Source of the DNA: Planctomycetota bacterium
GTDB lineage: Bacteria; Planctomycetota; UBA1135; GCA-002686595
NCBI GenBank assembly: GCA_027623615.1
Contig: JAQBVH010000115.1
Location: 1 to 8,009 of the forward strand
Reading direction: 5' to 3'
DNA: 8,009 nt
Made by a program: the position numbers and the translations under genes. The notes beneath the pieces were generated by a model. The model worked only from the letters and a program-made list of their open reading frames with translations, had not been told where the DNA came from and made no database searches. This document shows positions 1 through 4,886 of the stretch, one piece after another (position 1 is the stretch's first letter; the number at the start of each line of letters is the position of its first letter).

Positions 1-416
1 AGAGCTCCCGCTTCACCCGACGCCTGCATGCCGGAGTCCTCGCAGACCTTCAACTAGCGAACAAGAAGGGCGCCAAGCGCTGGCAGGAGGCGGTCATGCG
101 CGGGGAGTTCGACCCGGACGCCTGTGCCCGCGACCTGATCGACGGGGGCGTGCCGGATCCGGATGATCCGCGAGTCCTCGAGCGGGCCGGGCGGTTGCAG
201 CGGGACCTTCTCATGATGCCCTTCCAGCGTGGCATGCGTGGTGCGGGCCGCAGGGCCCGGATGAACACACGCAAGGGAATGGCCTACGTGCTCGCGAACG
301 TGATTGCGATCACCGTCTACAGCCTCGTGTTGGTGGCGATCATGATCCTCGTCCGCGTAAACTACGGATTCAGCTTCGACACGGTGATCGACTCGTTCCT
401 GGACATCTTCCGCTAG
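1..416 (+). CDS. C-terminal part of an unrecognised membrane-anchored protein (5' partial)
   Basis: The frame is open from base 3 at the window edge to the TAG at 414-416, so the gene probably begins outside the window. The ATG at 96 is an internal in-frame Met, since the codons before it also read as plausible protein (for example LADLQLANKKGAKRWQEAV). About 137 residues are visible. The first part is soluble, charged and rich in Asp, Arg and Gly. It is followed by a basic stretch (RGMRGAGRRARMNTRKG) and a single hydrophobic segment (roughly AYVLANVIAITVYSLVLVAI, coded at about 282-341), then a short tail ending in DIFR. Basic residues before the helix suggest a tail-anchored inner-membrane protein with its N-terminal part in the cytoplasm. 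I do not recognise a family. The next gene is 132 bases away, behind hairpins, so it is probably a separate unit. Confidence 0.6.
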   Translation, partial: SSRFTRRLHAGVLADLQLANKKGAKRWQEAVMRGEFDPDACARDLIDGGVPDPDDPRVLERAGRLQRDLLMMPFQRGMRGAGRRARMNTRKGMAYVLANVIAITVYSLVLVAIMILVRVNYGFSFDTVIDSFLDIFR

Positions 417-446
417 GAGTTCGGGCCACAGGTGCAAACTCCTAGC
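412..446 (+). terminator. Hairpin spanning the stop codon of the first gene
   Basis: GCTAGGAGTT (412-421) and AACTCCTAGC (437-446) are perfect reverse complements: a 10-bp stem with a 15-base loop. The left arm includes the TAG stop codon. No T run follows, so this is not a classic intrinsic terminator. It may protect the mRNA 3' end or assist Rho-type termination. The stem is seen directly; the role is inferred. Confidence 0.45.
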
Positions 447-482
447 TGCCGCACCGTCGGGAGCGGCGCCAAACAACGCACA

Positions 483-524
483 CGCCTACGAAGGAGGCGT
501 AGGCGGCCCCAACGGGGCCGCCTA
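483..524 (+). promoter_or_regulatory. Two overlapping, mutually exclusive hairpins ahead of the GGDEF-like gene
   Basis: Hairpin A pairs CGCCTACG (483-490) with CGTAGGCG (498-505) around the loop AAGGAGG. Hairpin B pairs TAGGCGGCCCC (500-510) with GGGGCCGCCTA (514-524), an 11-bp stem with loop AAC. The right arm of A and the left arm of B share 500-505, so only one can form at a time. The loop of A is a full Shine-Dalgarno sequence, yet no start codon lies at normal spacing: the next gene starts 51 bases beyond it. No T run follows B. The arrangement resembles a terminator region or an attenuator-like switch; function is inferred. Confidence 0.45.
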
Positions 525-548
525 GCCGATCTCACCCCCGAGCCCTAG

Positions 549-1067
549 ATGACCGACTCGCAAAGCGCCGACCGCAGCCTGTTCTCGCTGGCCCAGATCC
601 AGCACCTGATGCGCGTCGAGTTCAACCGCGCACAGCGCTATGACTATCCGATCGTCTGCATGATGATCGCCGTCGATCGCCTGGGGCACCTGCGCGACCT
701 CTATGGGTACGACGCCAAGGAAGAGATCGTCGAGGGCGTGGTCGGTCTGTTGAAGACGAATACACGCAGCTCGGACTTCTTGGGTCGGTTGGCCGACGAC
801 CGGCTGCTTGCGGTCGTGCCGCACACGCCCCCCGAGGGGGCGCAGGTCCTGGCAGGCCGGCTGTTGTCCGGAGCGCGCAATCTTCAGTTCGCGGGTGACG
901 GCCGCTCGATCCAGGTCACGCTCTCGATCGGCGCCTCCCACAACTCCGGCGGCGCGACCCTGTTCTTCGACGCGATGCTCGTCTCCGCCGAGGACGCCCT
1001 CGCCGACGCCAGCGGCGCTGGCGGCGATCGCTGCGAGTTGATCGATCCTGGCGCCATGAACGAATGA
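549..1067 (+). CDS. Degenerate GGDEF-domain protein, possible c-di-GMP binder
   Basis: This 172-residue protein is essentially one GGDEF-type domain. Hallmarks of the fold are present: VEFNRAQRYDYPIVCMMIAVD (about 23-43) matches the start of the domain with its metal-site Asp43, RLGHLRDLYGYDAKEE follows, and VTLSIGAS (123-130) matches the conserved later strand. The signature loop, normally RxGGDEF, reads RLADDRL (80-86), so both glycines and the catalytic Glu are lost. Diguanylate cyclase activity is therefore unlikely. The inhibitory-site motif RxxD is kept as RSSD (73-76), exactly five residues before the signature position, as in active cyclases. This suggests a c-di-GMP receptor or a protein-interaction module. 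There is no sensor domain or membrane segment. The ATG at 549 directly follows an in-frame TAG and has no good ribosome site. The stop overlaps the next start as ATGA, implying translational coupling to the response regulator. Confidence 0.85.
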   Translation: MTDSQSADRSLFSLAQIQHLMRVEFNRAQRYDYPIVCMMIAVDRLGHLRDLYGYDAKEEIVEGVVGLLKTNTRSSDFLGRLADDRLLAVVPHTPPEGAQVLAGRLLSGARNLQFAGDGRSIQVTLSIGASHNSGGATLFFDAMLVSAEDALADASGAGGDRCELIDPGAMNE

Positions 1068-2422
1068 GGGTCCTGCTCGCGGACGACGAGGTCACGATCT
1101 TCGTGACCCTGCGCGACGCCCTCGAGGACGCTGGTCACGAGGTACTCGGGGCTACCGACACCCGCTCTGCCCTCGCCTTGCTCGAAGCCGACCCGCCCCC
1201 CGAGGTCGTGGTCACCGACGTGCGCATGCCCGGTGAGGGTGGCATGGCGGTGCTCGAACGCGCGGTCGCCCTGGACCCGGACCGGCCGGTGATCCTGATG
1301 ACCGGCTATGCAACGGTCGACAACGTGGTCGACGCGCTGCGCCTCGGCGCCGTCGACTACGTCACCAAGCCCTTCCGCAACGAGGCGCTCGTGCGGCGCA
1401 TCGAGACCCTGGCCAAGGTGCGCGACCTCGAGGCGGAGAACGCCGCCCTCAAGGCGGAGCTCGAGAAGGTCCAGGGCTTCGAGAACGTAATCGGTGCCTC
1501 GCCCGGGATGCACAAGGTCTTCGAGCGCGTGCGCACGGTGGCGCCGACCGAGGCCACGGTGCTGATCGAGGGCGAGAGCGGCACGGGCAAGGAGCGCATC
1601 GCCCTCGCGGTCCACGAGCTCTCCTCTCGCAGCGGTGGCCCCTTCGTGGCGATCTCCTGCGCGGCCCTGCCCGAGAACCTCCTGGAGGCGGAGCTCTTCG
1701 GTCACGAGAAGGGCGCCTTCACCGACGCGAAGAAGGGGCGCCGCGGTCGCTTCGAGCTCGCGAGCGGCGGCACGATCTTCCTCGACGACATCGACGACAT
1801 GCCCCTGGCGGTGCAGGTCAAGCTCCTGCGCGTGCTCCAGGAGCGGCAGCTCGAGCGGCTGGGCGGAGAGGAGACGCTCGAGGTCGACATTCGCGTCGTC
1901 GTGGCGACCAAGCGTCCGTTGCGCCAGATGGTCCAGGAGCAGAACTTCCGCGAGGACCTCTTCTATCGGGTCAACGTCGTGCCGATCCAGCTGCCAGCTC
2001 TCCGAGAGCGCGAGGGGGACGTACCCCTGCTCGTACAGCACATGGTCGGGCGCTACGGCGCCGGCAAGCGCTACAAGGTCGGGCGCAGCACGATGGCGAT
2101 GCTCGAGCGCTACCCCTGGCCGGGCAACGTACGCGAGCTCGAGAACGCGGTGCAGCGCGCCATCGCCCTCGCCGGCGACAGCCTGGAGCTGTCTGCCGAG
2201 AATCTATTGCCGTCCGATCCCCGTTGGCGCGGCGCTACCGAGGTCCCCGAGAAGGTCGAGCCATTGCGCGACGTGCTCAAGACGGCCGAGAGGGCGCACC
2301 TGCTCCGTGCCCTCGAGCTGTGCGGCGGGCACCGCTCCCAGACTGCGGATGCCCTCGGCATCTCACGCAAGGTCCTCTGGGAGAAGATGCGCGACCACGA
2401 CATCGAGGCTCCGGACAAGTGA
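1064..2422 (+). CDS. NtrC-family sigma-54-type response regulator
   Basis: The 452-residue product has the three classic parts. The receiver domain (1-120) has acidic D7 D8, phospho-acceptor D52 in VTDVRMPG, T80 and K102. A short coiled-coil-like linker rich in Glu, Ala and Leu follows (121-137). The AAA+ domain (about 141-370) carries Walker A GESGTGKE (170-177), GAFTDA (217-222), Walker B IFLDDID (238-244), arginine fingers R296 and R302 in FREDLFYR, LREREGDV, and the sensor II region YPWPGNVREL (350-359). A Fis-type helix-turn-helix ends the protein (about 413-447). Family members activate sigma-54 RNA polymerase after phosphorylation by a histidine kinase; none is encoded here. Four consensus positions of the AAA+ domain differ (S198, D221, D242, K283). 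The start is the ATG overlapping the previous stop, and the stop overlaps the lpxH start (GTGA). Targets cannot be told from sequence. Confidence 0.95.
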   Translation: MRVLLADDEVTIFVTLRDALEDAGHEVLGATDTRSALALLEADPPPEVVVTDVRMPGEGGMAVLERAVALDPDRPVILMTGYATVDNVVDALRLGAVDYVTKPFRNEALVRRIETLAKVRDLEAENAALKAELEKVQGFENVIGASPGMHKVFERVRTVAPTEATVLIEGESGTGKERIALAVHELSSRSGGPFVAISCAALPENLLEAELFGHEKGAFTDAKKGRRGRFELASGGTIFLDDIDDMPLAVQVKLLRVLQERQLERLGGEETLEVDIRVVVATKRPLRQMVQEQNFREDLFYRVNVVPIQLPALREREGDVPLLVQHMVGRYGAGKRYKVGRSTMAMLERYPWPGNVRELENAVQRAIALAGDSLELSAENLLPSDPRWRGATEVPEKVEPLRDVLKTAERAHLLRALELCGGHRSQTADALGISRKVLWEKMRDHDIEAPDK

Positions 2423-3180
2423 AGTCGCTCGCGCGGGTTCAGTTCGCACCGGGCACGGTGATCATCGGGGACCTGCACCTCGACCTGTTCGACCCGGACC
2501 ACCCGGCGCCTTTCGCAGCCTGGTGCCGGCGCCTCGACGCGCCGCGGCTCGTGATCCTGGGGGACCTGTTCGAGTTCTGGGTCGGCCGCAAGCAGCTGCG
2601 GGTGGCGGGTGCGCGCGACGTCATGGCGGCCATGTCGGAGCTCGCTGCGCGCGGCACGACCATCGACGTGCTCTGGGGCAACCGTGACTTCCTGCTCGAC
2701 CGTCACTTCGAGCGTGCGAGCAGCGCGCGGGTGCACCGCAACGGATTGCTCGGCGAGCACGCAGGCGGACCGACCCTCGTCCTTCACGGAGACGAGCTGT
2801 GCACCCTCGACGTGGGATACCAGCGCTTCAAGCGCATTGCGCGCGCGGCGCCGACCCGGTGGCTCGCCACGCACTTGCCCTTCGAGCGCCAGAAGAAGAT
2901 CGCCGCCGGGCTGCGGTCGCAGTCCGTGCGTTCCGTGGCCGCCAAGGCCGTGCCGACCAAGTCGATGCAGGCGAGCGCTGCCGACCAGGCCGCTCGGAGC
3001 GCCGGAGCGTCCGTGCTTGTCTGCGGCCACGCCCACGTCTTCCGCGACGAGCCGCTGCCCAGCGGCGCGCGCTGGAAGGTCATCGACGGTTGGGAGGGGG
3101 AGCGCGACGCGCTGGTGCTCGAGGAGGATGGCGGCTGGAACGTACGCGCCTCTCGCTCCCTCGCGCCGGTCTTGGAGTGA
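2419..3180 (+). CDS. lpxH: UDP-2,3-diacylglucosamine diphosphatase (LpxH-like)
   Basis: This 253-residue calcineurin-type metallophosphoesterase matches LpxH, which cleaves UDP-2,3-diacylglucosamine to lipid X and UMP in lipid A synthesis at the inner membrane face. The metal-binding motifs appear in order: GDLHL (D18, H20), GDLFEFW (D49), GNRDFLL (N88), LHGDELCTLD (H123) and GHAHVF (H204, H206). GNRDFLL and HGDxLCT are typical of LpxH rather than general phosphoesterases, and the length is close to the E. coli enzyme (240). The region after D49 reads WVGRKQ where E. coli has WIGDDD. The GTG at 2419 is chosen because it overlaps the upstream TGA (GTGA) and places GDLHL 17 residues in; the frame continues open upstream only as an overlap with the regulator gene. 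It is probably translated from the same transcript as the two preceding genes. Confidence 0.85.
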   Translation: MKSLARVQFAPGTVIIGDLHLDLFDPDHPAPFAAWCRRLDAPRLVILGDLFEFWVGRKQLRVAGARDVMAAMSELAARGTTIDVLWGNRDFLLDRHFERASSARVHRNGLLGEHAGGPTLVLHGDELCTLDVGYQRFKRIARAAPTRWLATHLPFERQKKIAAGLRSQSVRSVAAKAVPTKSMQASAADQAARSAGASVLVCGHAHVFRDEPLPSGARWKVIDGWEGERDALVLEEDGGWNVRASRSLAPVLE

Positions 3181-3433
3181 CCCCAGGGCCTCGGAACCCT
3201 GGCTGCCCGACGAGCAGGCCGCGACGGCGCGGCGAACGCGCGAGCCCAGGGAGGCAGCTCTGGCAGCGGAGTAGGGATGCGGCCAGCCTCGGGAGGCTGG
3301 GTCGGCGGACAGGCTCGGAAAGCGAGGGGCTGAGATTCCATCGAGCCTCAGAGGGCTCCAGGGGCGACCAGAACCGGCGCGCTGCGGCGCGCCATTGACC
3401 GCCACTTCTTGCCCCGTACCCTGTCCGCCTTCG
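3181..3433. other. Spacer rich in inverted repeats between lpxH and cmk
   Basis: No convincing gene lies in these 253 bases. Several small hairpins can be read: CCAGGG/CCCTGG (3183-3188, 3197-3202) just after the lpxH stop; CCAGCCT/AGGCTGG with loop CGGG (3283-3300); GAGCC/GGCTC around 3343-3358; and GGCGCGC/GCGCGCC with loop TGCG (3376-3393). None has a T run behind it. The region should hold the end of the lpxH transcript and the promoter and leader of cmk, but I see no clear -35/-10 or sigma-54 promoter. A structured RNA is possible, but I could not match one. Confidence 0.4.
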
Positions 3434-4069
3434 ATGATCATCGCGATCGATGGACCGGCGGCCTCGGGCAAGAGCACGGTGGCCCAAAGGGTGGCCGCTG
3501 CCCTGGGTGTGCGCTTCCTGGACACGGGTTCGATGTACCGCGCGGTCACGTGGCGCGTCCAGGTTCGCGACCTCGACGTGAGCGACGAGGACGCCTGCGG
3601 TGCCGTCGCCGAAGGCCTCGAGCTGACCTTCGATGCCGCGGGTCGGATTCAACTCGACGGCGAGCCGGGCGAGCCGCACATCCGCTCGGCCGAAGTCAAC
3701 AGGGACGTGTCGGTGGTCGCGGCGCACCCGCGCGTGCGCCGCGCAGTGGTCGCCATGCAGCGCGCGATTGCTCGGGGCTACTCGGTCGTCGCCGAAGGGC
3801 GCGATACGACGACCATCGTGTTCCCCGAGGCGGAGCACAAGTTCTTCCTGATCGCCAGCCCTCTCGAGCGCGCACGGCGGCGCGCGGAGCAGGAGGGCGC
3901 CCCCGAGCGCACGGCCCAGTACGTGCGCGACCTCGCGCGACGGGACGAGCTCGACTCGACCCGGGCGGATTCACCCCTGCGCGAGGCGGAGGACGCCATG
4001 CGCATCGATACGGACGGGCGCACGGTGGACGAGGTCGTCACCCAGGTCCTCGAGCACATCGGCCGGTGA
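3434..4069 (+). CDS. cmk: Cytidylate (CMP/dCMP) kinase
   Basis: The 211-residue product phosphorylates CMP or dCMP with ATP, feeding CTP and dCTP pools. It begins with the family's usual opening: the P-loop GPAASGKST (7-15), then LDTGSMYRAVTW (from 29). Later motifs are EGRDTTTIVFPEA (R123, D124), RARRR in the lid region, and RRDELDSTR followed by SPLREAEDA (R170, D171, R177), which contact substrate in the family. It is a little shorter than E. coli Cmk (227). The segment after GRD is TTT where E. coli has MGT; I cannot say whether this matters. An in-frame TTG at 3395 would add 13 residues, but the ATG at 3434 fits the family start, although no ribosome site is visible before it. The stop overlaps the plsC start (GTGA). 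Confidence 0.95.
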   Translation: MIIAIDGPAASGKSTVAQRVAAALGVRFLDTGSMYRAVTWRVQVRDLDVSDEDACGAVAEGLELTFDAAGRIQLDGEPGEPHIRSAEVNRDVSVVAAHPRVRRAVVAMQRAIARGYSVVAEGRDTTTIVFPEAEHKFFLIASPLERARRRAEQEGAPERTAQYVRDLARRDELDSTRADSPLREAEDAMRIDTDGRTVDEVVTQVLEHIGR

Positions 4070-4722
4070 GCGAACCGACCCGATCCCTGCCTGGCAAGGG
4101 CCTCGTCTGGCGCCTGATCATGGCCGTCTCCCACGTGCTCTACACCGTGGTGTGGCCCACCCGCGTCAAGGGTCGAGAGCACGTGCCCCGGGAGGGGGCG
4201 GCGTTGATTGCCGCCAACCACCAGTCCGTGCTCGACATCCCCCTGATTGCCAAGGCAGCCCACCACCGGCATGTGGTCTTCGTCGCCCGCGCGACCCTGA
4301 CGCAATCGAAGGTCCTGGCGTTCGTGCTACAGGAGTGTCGAGCGATCCTGATCGATCGGGACAAGGGGGACCGGGCCGCCCTGCGCGCGATGGTCGAGGT
4401 CCTCGAGGCTGGTGGGATCATCGTGATCTTCCCCGAGGGCACGCGCACGGAGGACGGGAGCCTCGGACACCCCAAGAAGGGGGCCCTGCTGGCGGCCCGC
4501 CAGGCCAAGGTGCCGATCATTCCCTGCGCCCTGGACGGTTCCTACAAGGCCTGGCCCCGGAAGCGGCGCTTCCCACGGCCGGGAAGGATCCAGATCACCT
4601 TTGGCGAGCCCGTGCCCCCCAACTCCGAGGCCCTCACGGCCACCTGGACTCAGATACGGGCCATCCTTGAGCCGGCACCCGCCGATCCAGAGTCGCCAAC
4701 GGAACAGGTCGCCACCGATTGA
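4066..4722 (+). CDS. plsC: 1-acyl-sn-glycerol-3-phosphate acyltransferase (PlsC family)
   Basis: This 218-residue protein has the acyltransferase motifs in order: NHQSVLD (51-57, the catalytic NHxxxxD), CRAILIDRD (91-99), FPEGTRT (122-128) and VPIIPCAL (149-156). PlsC transfers an acyl chain to lysophosphatidic acid to form phosphatidic acid at the inner membrane. A hydrophobic N-terminal stretch (about 13-30) would sit at the membrane. The GTG at 4066 overlaps the cmk stop as GTGA and lacks its own ribosome site, so translation is probably coupled to cmk. The neighbouring order cmk-plsC-rpsA is known from other bacteria. The exact acyl acceptor cannot be read from sequence; a related lysophospholipid acyltransferase is possible. 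The Pro/Glu/Ser-rich C-terminus ends just before a run of nine G. Confidence 0.9.
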   Translation: MSEPTRSLPGKGLVWRLIMAVSHVLYTVVWPTRVKGREHVPREGAALIAANHQSVLDIPLIAKAAHHRHVVFVARATLTQSKVLAFVLQECRAILIDRDKGDRAALRAMVEVLEAGGIIVIFPEGTRTEDGSLGHPKKGALLAARQAKVPIIPCALDGSYKAWPRKRRFPRPGRIQITFGEPVPPNSEALTATWTQIRAILEPAPADPESPTEQVATD

Positions 4723-4723
4723 C

Positions 4724-4732
4724 GGGGGGGGG
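4724..4732 (+). repeat. Run of nine G directly after the plsC stop
   Basis: A homopolymer of nine G begins two bases after the TGA (4720-4722), so it cannot change the plsC product unless translation reads through. It is the longest homopolymer I noticed in the window. Such tracts are prone to polymerase slippage and to sequencing errors. Confidence 0.9.
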
Positions 4733-4886
4733 CCAGGTCCACACACTTGTCGCCTCGATACTCCCGCCGGTCCCCTGGGGCCGGTGAGCCGCGCAACGGG
4801 GCATGGCCCAGGAGTCTCGGGCCCCGGGCCGCGCTGTTGCGGTCTGCGTGGGCCGGTCCCTGAGTACCCCGCATCACCATCCCAAT
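4733..4886 (+). promoter_or_regulatory. rpsA leader with GC-rich hairpins
   Basis: The region before rpsA has no Shine-Dalgarno sequence at the chosen ATG (4887). It holds a hairpin CCGGTCC/GGGCCGG with loop CCTG (4767-4784, one G-T pair). Further GGCCC/GGGCC complementarities lie at about 4806-4832. In E. coli, rpsA also lacks a strong ribosome site and is autoregulated through a structured leader; a similar mechanism here is inference. No clear promoter boxes are visible. Confidence 0.35.

Noticed and set aside
884..2041. Long minus-strand open frame opposite the response regulator
   Set aside because: It lies opposite a gene with full domain evidence. High GC leaves antisense frames open, and its sequence shows the His/Val/Leu/Asp-rich bias of a shadow frame.
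2224..2418. Upstream extension of the lpxH frame into the regulator gene
   Set aside because: The region encodes the conserved Fis-type end of the regulator in another frame. The GTG at 2419 gives the usual LpxH N-terminus and a GTGA overlap.
3181..3433. tRNA, RNase P RNA or SRP RNA in the spacer
   Set aside because: I found no T-loop sequence, CCA-type acceptor pairing or conserved cores of these RNAs. Only short local hairpins are visible.
2110..3549. 479-codon minus-strand open frame across lpxH and the spacer
   Set aside because: It is antisense to lpxH and the end of the regulator, has no recognisable motif, and looks like a composition shadow.
4803..4886. Upstream ATG as the rpsA start
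   Set aside because: The added 28 residues do not resemble an S1 N-terminus and lie in a structured leader. The ATG at 4887 gives a sensible protein start.
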